Assembly: GCA_964019055.1 (NCBI GenBank)
Contig: OZ025206.1
Location: 17,581,291 to 17,645,290, forward strand
DNA: 64,000 nt
Direction: 5' to 3'
Source: Anthopleura xanthogrammica
Lineage: Eukaryota > Cnidaria > Anthozoa > Actiniaria > Actiniidae
Below the pieces are notes generated by a model. It did not search any database. It was given only the letters and a program-made list of their open reading frames with translations, and was not told the origin of the DNA. The position numbers and the translations under genes are program-made. The stretch's first letter is position 1. Each line of letters begins with the position of its first letter. Below, piece by piece: positions 39,801 to 51,800 of the stretch.

Positions 39801-42800
39801 AAGCTGGAGAAGTGAGCACTTCTGCCGAACTGCTTGTTGAAGGTATCATCCTTGATGTCAATTTATTGTCTTGTACCAAAATATATCAATGATTAATTTG
39901 ATTATTTCTATTCGTTTTCAGAATTATCCATTGAAGAAGCGGACAAAGGGTAAGTACTTTTTTAAACCAAGAAAGCTAAACTAATAACAAGCAAGTGTGA
40001 GTATGCTGGATTCAAATTGTTGTGCTTTTTTTATTTTCAGTGTCACTGCTCCTAAGTTTGTGGAGCCTCTGAAAGACATGGAACTTGTCGAAGGGTCATC
40101 TGCTGAATTGATTGTCAAGGTAACTGGAACAAAGCACATCCATGTCTCCTGGTTCCGTGATAACGTCGAGATTATTCACGATGATCGTCACAGCTTTACC
40201 GTGGACGAAGACACACACATCATGCGTATTTCACCAGTCACTCCAGACGACGAGTCAATGTACTACAAAGTAGTGGCTGAAAACGTGGCAGGACAAGTGG
40301 TGTGTGATGCTGAAGTTATTGTTGAAGGTGGGTGACAATAATGCATAAAATGTATTAAATAGCTAAACTTCAAACAACACATAAAACAGCGTTTTCAAAA
40401 AAAAGAAAGAAATTAATGAAATGCTCGGTAGTTTGTTTGTTTATCACATGCCAGATGAGAATTCGTCACTGAAGACTATTAATATTTTCGCTTAAAGAAA
40501 TGATGCTAATGGATGAAAAATTTTCACTTTGAAATACAACTTACTTTGGCTTAATTACTTCTCAGTGATTTTTGAACTCTATAAATACTAAACAGTTATA
40601 AATCACCATCAAACACAAAGATGAATAACTTGTTGTTTTTTAGTATTCAAATCGATTGTCAATATTATTCAAGTGATGTCACAGGTACCATGTAGTTTTT
40701 AGGCGAGTTGCCCTGTAACTCGGTATTGATCAAAACAATCCAATTGATATACTAGTACTATGGTGGAGGAACTGTTAACGTTATGGCGACGTTTATCAGC
40801 AAGCAATTTAACGGGCTGGCTTTTCTCAATCCTAAATGTTTGTATTTTTCAGAGGAAACACCAAAGAAAGCAAGAGAAGACCTTGTTGATGCCGCAATTC
40901 AAGGTATTTAAGTTTGCATTTGATTAAGTTAACGTTACTTTTTGCCCCGACACTGCTTACATGGAAGTTCCAAAATTAAATGTTTTTTCTTTTAATCTAT
41001 TTGCGTAACAGCTCCAGTCTTAATCAGGCCATTACCAGAAGAAACAGAAGTCCTTGAAGGCGATAGTGCTAGGCTGGAGTGTGAAGTCTCTGCTGGGCCG
41101 GAGTTTGAAGTGTTATGGTATAAAGATGACGAGCCAATGGAAGAAAATGATCATATTGCTTTCGAAGATGAGGGCGATGTCCATGTCTTGATTATAGAAC
41201 TCGCTGAAGAGGAGGACGAATCTGAATACAAATGCATCGTTAGTAATGTTGCTGGTAGCGTCGAAACCAAAGGAGAGATCGTGATTGAAGAGGGCTTGTC
41301 ATTGCCGGTTATCAAGGAAGGCCTTACAAGTCTTGAATCAGACCAAGGTTAGTCCTACGGATAGCAAACTAAAATGTGTTTTCAGCACCGATGCCAGCGA
41401 TAGTTATTTAATCGATACGATAACACTGGTTTTCTAACATACACCTTTCAACTTGTAGTTAGCTGAAAGCGTTTTTTTTTTTGCCCTTGAACTATAGTAT
41501 AGATGTAAATTGCCTAAGTGGAAAATATATTCATTATTTACAATTACAACCATTCACAGAACGTAAGACATAACTGAAAATTTGGAGGATATAACAAAAG
41601 TCTTTCGTTGGTTTAATTTAAATGGCGGTTGTAACGTGCATTGAACATCAAAGCAATAATGTCATGGTTTATGTTTTAGGTGAAATCGTAAGGTTCGACA
41701 TACGTGTCGGTGGTAAACCGGAACCAGTCGTTGAGTGGTTTAAAAACGACCAACAGATCGAGGATGAAGGCCGGTTTATTATCATCGATGAGGTTGACGA
41801 CCAAGACAAAGAGCTGTTCTCATTACTGATCGAGGGATGTAAGCTAGAAGACGATGCTGATTATAGCGTAGTGGCCATGAATGAAGCTGGCAAAGATACA
41901 ACCAGATGTCATTTAGTCGTAACGCGAAAAACGATACCAGATGAGTTCAAAGACGAACTAGAGGAGGTAAGATTTGATTGTTGACCGCTTACTCAACAAA
42001 CACTGGTACAGATGTCACATGATGATGATTGTTGTTGTTGTTGTGGTGGTGGTGGTGGTGGTGCTGTTTTTTACTGTGGTTGTTGCTATTGTTGTTGATA
42101 GTTTTGTTTATTATTTTCTTTGTTTGATGTCTTGTGATCTTGCATTCAGGTTCCAGTCGAAGCCATGGAAGGAGAAGAAGTCCTTTTGGAGGTTCCACTT
42201 CGTGGCCATCCATCTCCAGAGATAGAATGGTTCCGGGATGACCAACCTATTGAACCCACAGATAACTCTGAAATATCTAAAGACCTTGTCTTTGGGAAAC
42301 TAAGAATAAAGAAAGTCACTCCAGGAGATTCAGGCGTTTATAAATGTGTTGTATCAAGCCAAAAGGGTACCACTACCAAGAAATTCTTACTGAACGTAGA
42401 AAGTATGTTGATTAGATTTTATGAAATATTTTCTATATGTAGTTTTGAAAGGTTTGATATTCTCGAATCATGGGCTGTAGCATCATATTGATAAAGTCGA
42501 GCTTAGTCCCTAAATAATAAAAATAAACGTCATAGTCATGCATGTTATTTAATAGATACTATAATTCTGCTTATAAAGTGTGATATTGAAATTATTTCTT
42601 GCTCTTTTCAGGTGAGGAGACGCTAACGGTTCCAAAGACACTCGTAGAGATCGAAGCAGAAATTGCAGAGGTTGCTGAGGCCCCGGCTCAACCAGAACCA
42701 AAAGCACCGATGTTCTTGGAAACCATCAATCCTGTTGTGGTAATGGTAGGAGAAGAGGCGAGATTCGATGCCCACGTGGATGGAATACCAGAGCCAACAA

Positions 42801-45800
42801 TTGACTGGTACAAAAATGGTGAACTCATTCCGGATGAAGGTCGGTTTGTCCATATCGATGCTGTGAAAGAAGAAATTTTCACACTCGTTATTGAAAATAC
42901 TAGGTTAGACGACGCAGGAGAATACACTTGCATTGCTGCTAATGATGTCGACGAGGTCAGTTGCAATGCGGTGCTGACTGTAAATACAAAAGAAAAAGCT
43001 CCGGAGTTCACGAAAGAGCCAGAGACATCTACATTTGACATTAATACCGGAAAAGATGTAACATTGGACCTTACTGTATCTGGGAAACCTGAACCTAAGG
43101 TGGAATGGTTCAAAGATGACAAACCACTAAAGAAGACCAAACGTGTTGACACATCAGTAAAGGGAGAGGATCACACTCTAACAATCCGAGGTGGGAAGCC
43201 TACTGACTCTGGTACTTACAAGTGTGTTGCGACCAACCCTGCTGGAACAGTGTCAAAAACTTACGACATCCACATTAAAGGTAACTGACTTTTCTTTTTC
43301 AAACAGTGGCAAGTATTAAAAATAATTATTTAGTCATTAGGATGAAATTCATTAAGTATGAAATATCTAATTGTTGTAATTTACAGACCTAGGAGAAGCC
43401 CCAGAATTCACGAAAAAGCTAAAGCCATTAACAGTAAAAGAAGGAGACCGCTTAAAACTTGATAGCAAGGTCACTGGCAAACCGCAACCTAAAGTAGAGT
43501 GGTTCAAGGACGACAAAAAGATCAAAGATGACAAGCGCATCCAAACTTCGTACGATGGGCAGAATTGTATACTGAAGATCTCGCCTGCAGTTCTCGAAGA
43601 CAAAGGCATTTATAAATGTGTTGCTACAAATGAAGTTGGCTCAACTACCCTCTCAACTGATGTCGGTGTGAATAAAGAGCTCAAGAGGCCTGAATTTACA
43701 GAAAGGATTCAACCCCTTTTGGCAAAAGAAGGGGAAGAAGTTCGTTTTGATGTTCGCGCAACTGGTAATCCACAACCTAAAGTAGAATGGTACAAAGACA
43801 AAGCAAAAATCAAAGATGAAGGAAGATTCGTACTGATCGACGACGAAGAGGAGGATCTGTTTTCACTTATCATCGAAGATGTAAAGAAAGAGGATGCAGA
43901 CATATACAAATGTGTTGCTAAGAACGAGGTTGGAAAAACAACATGCACATCAGAACTTTCAGTCAAAGAAATACTTTTCGCCCCACAATTTGTTGGTGAA
44001 GAAGAAAAGGCCCCTATCTCAGTTGGGGAGAGTGAAGAAGTAAAGCTTACTGTGGAAGTGAAAGGAAAACCAACACCTTCAATTGAATGGACTAAAGATA
44101 ACAAGCCAGTGAAGGAGACGAAAAATCTCAAGCTAAAGGCAACAGACGGCGAATACACCCTTGTTCTGTCTGATGCAAAACCAAAGGACAGCGGGACATA
44201 CAAGAGTACTGCCAAAAACAACCAAGGAACGTCTACCAGAGAATTCGTTGTGGACGTGCAAAGTAAGTCAAATCAAGTTGGGGTGTCTGAGAAAACATTT
44301 GACATAAAAGTTGAAGATAAACATTAGCTGAATTAGCTTTATTCTTATTGATCATCCATGCGCAGCTGGAAGTACCCAACTTAATTTTCCTGATCCCTAA
44401 TGAAGTTTGTTGGAAATGTATTCAAATGTCATCATTTGACTAATAAATATCTTTTTTCTTTTTTGTTAGTTTCCAAACCCAAGGGAGAAGCCCCAGCTGT
44501 GGTTACCGAGCTCAAACCAAAGGAAGTCACAGAAGGAAAAGACACGACGCTCACCTGCAAAGTCAAAGGAAAGCCTCAGCCCACGGTCGAGTGGTTCAAG
44601 GATGAAAAGCCTGTTGAGGTGGACGACAAACACGTGAAGGTTGACTTCGATGGCGACGTGAGCACCTTGACTATCAAAGATACGACCATAGACGATGAAG
44701 GTGATTATAAATGCGTGGTAACAAACGAACTAGGATCAACTTCCACTGTTGCCGAAGTTCTCGTTAACGAGAAAGAAGGTGCACCAACCATTAAATCTAA
44801 GATGGAAGACATCAAAACTGAAGTTGGAAAAGAAGTTAAGTTTACAGTAGACGTGGAAGGAACCCCAGCACCTAAAGTCGATTGGTACAAAGATGACAAG
44901 GCCGTCGAAGACAAGGGTCGGTTCATGATTGTAGATGACGAGGAAGAGAAAGGAGCTTTCTCTCTGTTTATAGACGAAGTGGAACCAGAAGATTCTGGCG
45001 TGTACAGTGCTGTTGCTTCCAATGAAGCAGGTGAAGTAAAGACTGAAGCAACCCTGAAAGTAGTGGAAAAAGAAGTGGAGAAAGATGTCAAACCAGAAGC
45101 TATTAGCGAGACTGAAGTAGCACCGAAAGTAGTAGAAGAAGTGCAAGGTGAGGAAAAATCGCATGTTATTTTTCTTTTATTTACGGGTTTTGAATTCTAA
45201 ATATTATAGTCAATAAATTTACTCTCTCGTTTTACCTTTATTTCTGTTCCAGCTAAAAAGCCAGAGGGTGAAGCACCAGCGGTCATAACTCCACTTGAGG
45301 AAACTGAAGTAACAGAAGGCAAGCCGGTCAAACTTGTTTGCACTTTCAACGACACACCCAACCCCACTATTGAATGGTACAAAGGTAGTGTTCCCGTCAA
45401 AGAGAACAGGCGCATTAAGTTAGTTGTTGAAGACTCTACTTGTACCTTGACGATCAAAGAGACAAGATCCGATGACAAGGGTGAATACAAGTGTGTAGTG
45501 CGTAACGATCTAGGCACAGCATCATCAACTACAAACCTCAAGGTAATTGTACCAAAACGACCAGACTTCAAGGTAAAACTGAAGACCCTTGATGTAATAG
45601 AAGGAGACGAAGCTCGCCTGACTGTCAAAGTTGATGCTTTACCCAAACCAGAAATTGAATGGTTCTGTGGAACAACAAAGATCCAAGAGGGTGACAGGTT
45701 TGAAATAATCGAAGAAGAAGAGGACAACTTGTACACTCTAGTTGTGAAGGATGTGGTTCGTGATGATGCAGGTTCTTACAAATGTGTTGCAAGTAACGAA

Positions 45801-48800
45801 GCAGGCAAAGTAACTAGCCGGGGTGAGCTGTTTGTGAAGGAAAGACGGTATGCCCCCGAAATGTCTGGTGTCTCCGACGAAGCACCAATGGTTATTCGTG
45901 AAGGCGACGAAATGAAGATTGACCTAACGATCAAAGGCAATCCAAAACCTGATGTTAAATGGTACAAAGATGGAAAACCAGTGCGCGATTCGACGAAGCT
46001 AGATGTTCGTTCAAGAGGAGATAACTACAGTATAACCATCTATAGTGCAAAACAGGATGATAGTGGCATCTATAAATGTGAAGCTAGAAATCAAGTTGGG
46101 GTGTCTGAGAGAACGTATGACGTAAAAGTTGAAGGTAAACAGCTGAATTAGCTTTATTCTTATTGATCATCCATGCCCAGCTTGAAGTACTCAACTTAAT
46201 TATCCTGATCCCTAATGAATTTTGTTGGAAATGTATTCAAATGTCATCATTTGACTAATGAATATCTTTTTTCTTTTGTGTTAGTTGCCAAACCCAAGGG
46301 AGAAGCCCCAGCTGTGGTAACCGAGCTCAAACCAAAGGAAGTCACAGAAGGAAAAGACACGACGCTCACCTGCAAAGTCAAAGGAAAGCCTCAGCCCACG
46401 GTCGAGTGGTTCAAGGATGAAAAGCCTGTTGAGGTGGACGACAAACACGTGAAGGTTGACTTCGATGGCGACGTGAGCACCTTGACTATCAAAGATACGA
46501 CCATAGACGATGAAGGTGATTATAAATGCGTGGTAACAAACGAACTAGGATCAACTTCCACTGTTGCCGAAGTTCTCGTTAACGAGAAAGAAGGTGCACC
46601 AACCATTAAATCTAAGATGGAAGACATCAAAACTGAAGTTGGAAAAGAAGTTAAGTTTACAGTAGACGTGGAAGGAACCCCAGCACCTAAAGTCGATTGG
46701 TACAAAGATGACAAGGCCGTCGAAGACAAGGGTCGGTTCATGATTGTAGATGACGAGGAAGAGAAAGGAGCTTTCTCTCTGTTTATAGACGAAGTGGAAC
46801 CAGAAGATTCTGGCGTGTACAGTGCTGTTGCTTCCAATGAAGCAGGTGAAGTAAAGACTGAAGCAACCCTGAAAGTAGTGGAAAAAGAAGTCGAAGAAGA
46901 AGTTAAACCAGAAGCTATTAGCGAGACTGAAGTAGCACCGAAAGTAGTAGAAGAAGTGCAAGGTGAGGAAAAATCGCATGTTATTTTTCTTTCATTTACG
47001 GGTTTTGAATTCTAAATATTATAGTCAATAAATTTACTCTCTCGTTTTACCTTTATTTCTGTTCCAGCTAAAAAGCCAGAGGGTGAAGCACCAGCGGTCA
47101 TAACTCCACTTGAGGAAACTGAAGTAACAGAAGGCAAGCCGGTCAAACTTGTTTGCACTTTCAACGACACACCCAACCCCACTATTGAATGGTACAAAGG
47201 TAGTGTTCCCGTCAAAGAGAACAGGCGCATTAAGTTAGTTGTTGAAGACTCTACTTGTACCTTGACGATCAAAGAGACAAGATCCGATGACAAGGGTGAA
47301 TACAAGTGTGTGGTGCGTAACGATCTAGGCACAGCATCATCAACTACAAACCTCAAGGTAATTGTACCAAAACGACCAGACTTCAAGGTAAAACTGAAGA
47401 CTCTTGATGTAACAGAAGGAGACGAAGCTCGCCTGACTGTCAAAGTTGATGCTTTACCCAAACCAGAAATTGAATGGTTCTGTGGAACAACAAAGATCCA
47501 AGAGGGTGACAGGTTTGAAATAATCGAAGAAGAAGAGGACAACTTGTACACTCTAGTTGTGAAGGATGTGGTTCGTGATGATGCAGGTTCTTACAAATGT
47601 GTTGCAAGTAACGAAGCAGGCAAAGTAACTAGCCGGGGAGAGCTGATGGTCAAGGAAAGACGGTATGCCCCCGAAATGTCTGGTGTCTCCGACGAAGCAC
47701 CAATGGTTATTCGTGAAAACGACGAAATGAAGATTGACCTAACGATCAAAGGCAATCCAAAACCTGATGTTAAATGGTACAAAGATGGGAAACCAGTGCG
47801 CGATTCGACGAAACTAGATGTTCGTTCAAGAGGAGATAACTACAGTATAACCATCTATAGTGCAAAACAGGATGATAGTGGCATCTATAAATGTGAAGCT
47901 AGAAATCAAGTTGGTGTGTCTGAGAGAACGTTTGACGTAAAAGTTGAAGGTAATCATGATCTCTTCTCGCTTCATTCTTAACCAATATTCATGTAATGCA
48001 GGAAGTACTAACTTTACTACTCTTGATGCGTAATGCGGAATTTCGAGTTTTGTTTTAAAAAACCCTAAAACCAACCAACCCTTCCATCTGGGCATCGATG
48101 TGTTGGACAGAAAAGTTGAATCTTCCTCAGTACCAATGCTCACGTCTGAGTATTAGGTGCTGCATTAGCATTTAAAATATATCTTCAAATGACTTCAGAC
48201 TCGTGGCTTGTGTAACCATGCAAAAAGAACGGGTTCCCTCTGATTTGGACATCGAGGTCCATAACAGCTGTTATTACGGATGAATGCAAATGAGATGAAA
48301 ATGAGACAACAAGCATTGTATCGACCCTGGCTTGCCTCACTAGCCTCACTTGTATGAGTCTTAAAACAAAAAATCTAAAATAGCTCTTAAAGTAATATTA
48401 TGTTTATTTTGACTGAAATTTAATCATTTTAATTTTAGTTCCCAAACCCAAGGGAGAAGCCCCAGCTGTGGTAACCGAGCTCAAACCAAAGGAAGTCACA
48501 GAAGGAAAAGACACGTCGCTCACCTGCAAAGTCAAAGGAAAGCCTCAGCCCACGGTCGAGTGGTTCAAGGATGAAAAGCCTGTTGAGGTGGACGACAAAC
48601 ACGTGAAGGTTGATTTCGATGGCGACGTTAGCACCTTGACTATCAAAGATACGACCATAGACGATGAAGGTGATTATAAATGCGTGGTAACAAACGAACT
48701 AGGATCAACTTCCACTGTTGCCGAAGTTCTCGTCAACGAGAAAGAAGGTGCACCAACCATTAAATCTAAGATGGAAGACATCGAAACTGAAGTTGGAAAA

Positions 48801-51800
48801 GAAGTTAAGTTTACAGTAGACGTGGAAGGAACCCCAGCACCTAAAGTCGATTGGTACAAAGATGACAAGGCCGTCGAAGACAAGGGTCGGTTCATGGTTA
48901 TAGATGACGAGGAAGTGAAAGGAGCTTTCTCTCTGTTTATAGACGAAGTGGAACCAGAAGATTCTGGCGTGTACAGTGCTGTTGCTTCCAATGAAGCAGG
49001 TGAAGTGAAGACTGAAGCAACCCTGAAAGTAGTGGAAAAAGAAGTGGAGAAAGATGTCAAACCAGAAGCTATTAGCGAGACTGAAGTAGCTCCGAAAGTA
49101 GTAGAAGAAGTGCAAGGTGAGGAAAAACGATAATAAATTTTTAGTTTATTAAATTTCGGGTTCTGAATCGTATATCCATTAATTTCAAAAGTAATTTTAA
49201 ACTTTGTGTTTTACTATGTATAAATTTTATTTGTTTGTTTGTTTGTTTTTGTATTTGTTTGTTTGTTTATTTTTACTTTATGTTTTTGGACTAGCCATTG
49301 GTTTTTTTGTTTTAATGATAATTTTTTTAAACATAATTTTTATTCACGTCTCTTCTGCTTCTTTATTTTAAAACGTTTATTAATCAGGTTTTTAAATCTC
49401 TATTAAAAAAATCGGTTAATTTAGTATTAGTTTTGGAGACCTTCGAAAAATTGATTAGCATACAATACATTATTTACCCTCGGTTCCATGTTGACAAGAT
49501 GAATGATGGGCCCTTTGACCCCAAACCGTGATGCTTTGTGCGTAGTCCTCTCGCTGGGGCTGCGGAGAACAGGTTTTGGATCGAGAGGGAGCTTCTGTTT
49601 CATGGTAATCTGTTTAATTTTCTTGTAGTTATATTGATCATCGGATATCACAGTTTTATTCAATCATATCTACACCATCAAATCATTTTTTGAAGAACAT
49701 TCTTAGTCTTAACCTATTATTTGAATATTTAGCTCAACAGATTTTTTCTCTGTTACAAACATTGATGTGCCAGAGAAAGGGCTAGTCTCGTTTTTCTTTG
49801 TGTTGGGGATCTGGCGTTGGGATTTTGTTAGTTGTTATTTTAAAATGAGGAAAAATATTCTGCTTTTATATTTAGAAACACGTATTACCTTCGTTTTATA
49901 ACGACGTTTTTTGTCGACATACAAATAGAAGCAGATGATTTAATTGAAATATGTTTACTTATATATACTATTGAAGCAGACCAAGGGTCAGAAGGATTTC
50001 TAAGAATGGTATCAAATCCATGTGTTTGTGAAAAGCAACGAAATGTGTACATTTTTAGTTACTTTGAATTTATTTATTTAAGGGTTTTAAATAATGATTG
50101 GTTTAAATAGATTTATTTCCATTTCATATCTCATGGAAATTTTGAAAATGATTTTAAATTGGCTTAAAATGTTGTCTTGTCGAAAGCGTGTATAAATGTC
50201 TGTCTGATAAGCGTACATGGATTTTAAAATGTTTATGGAACTGTTTTATTCTAAACACTTGTAGACAGACTTTGAATAAGCTGTACCTCACGTATTGTTT
50301 TATTTCATTACAGCAGAGATGCCGGTTGAGGTGACTCCTAAAATATTGGAGCCTCTGAAACCAACTGAAGTAGTCGAGGGCGAGACAGCCAGACTAGAGT
50401 GTAGAATAACCGACACTCCTTCACAAGTTTTAGAATGGTTCAAGAATGACACTAAAGTCTTTGAGAATCGTCGCGTCAAGACAGAAGTCAAAGATGGTGT
50501 AGCATCGCTGACAATCAACCAGACTCGCCCAGATGACAAAGGAGAATACAAGATCGTTGTTCGTAATGATGCTGGCACAAGGTCTTCTACTGCTACTTTA
50601 AAGATCAACGAACTGGTTAGACCTGAGTTTAAGGTAAAGCTTAAGCCTCTCGATGCCTTCGTAGGTGACGAGGTACGATTGGAAGTGCAAGTCAAAGGCT
50701 TTCCGAGACCTGTAGTCGAGTGGTACCGTGGAACCACGAAGATCACCGACGAAAAAAGGTACAAGCTAACAGAAGATGAGAAGAACGACAAGTTTACTCT
50801 TGTCATCGTAGACGTAAATGTCGATGATGCTGGGTCATACAAGTGCGTTGTTTCAAACGAGGCTGGAAAATCAACATGCCGATCTGAGGTTAGTGTTAAG
50901 GAGAAGCCATTTGCTCCTGAATTCGAGGGAGATGAACAAGTACCTCTACTGGTGCACCCAGGAGATGAAGTAAACATCAATGTAAAGATAAAAGGAAATC
51001 CAAAACCAGACGTGAAATGGTACAAAGATGGCAAACCCCTGCGAGATTCGACAAGGATGGACATCCGATCACGCGGTGACTCTTACTACATCGTCATTCT
51101 AAGCGCAAAGCCTGAAGATGCGGGAACGTACAAGTGCGAGGCCACGAATAAACTTGGCAAGGCATCTAGAACATTTGAAGTTAAAGTCCAAGGTATTTTC
51201 TACTATGAATTTTTTCTGTGTTTTATTTTTTACTTTGTATACATATGCCTAACCTAAATATTCGAAGATACCTTTGGTGTGCTACACTGTCACTGTAAAT
51301 ATTTTGACAAAAATTTCTTATTCGTATATTAAAATCCGCTTTTTGTTATTTCTAGAAACGAAGCCACAAGGAGAAGCTCCATCACTTGAAACTAGCTTGA
51401 AACCTGTGACAGTTACTGAAGGAAGCGAAGTGAACCTCGTGTGTAAGATCTCTGGAAAACCACAACCAAAGGTCGAGTGGTTGAAAGGTGGCAAACCCGT
51501 CAAACCTGATAAACGAGTTAAAACTGACTACGATGGAAAGACCAGTACCCTGAAGATCAAAGAGTCAACACTGGACGATGAGGGCGAGTATAAATGCGTG
51601 GCTACCAATGACTTAGGATCGGTTTTCACCTCTGCTGAGGTGCTTGTAAACGAAAAAGGAGAAACGCCAACCATCAAGGAGAAAATCAAAGACGTAAAAG
51701 TGGATATTGGCGAGAAGGCAACGTTCAAAGTTGTAGCAACAGGATCACCAAAACCAGAAGCCGAATGGTTGAAAGGAGACAAAGTCATAGAAGACAAAGG

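Larger units (their letters stand above)
44271..47906. repeat. 1.8-kb tandem segmental duplication (copy A 44271-46088, copy B 46089-47906)
   Basis: Two copies at an offset of 1,815-1,818 bp cover an exon end, an intron, an a-b exon, an intron and an a-b-c exon. Introns are as similar as the exons (for example the run from about 44320 to 44470 against 46137 to 46285). Only scattered single-base differences and one 3-bp length change were seen. Confidence 0.9.
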
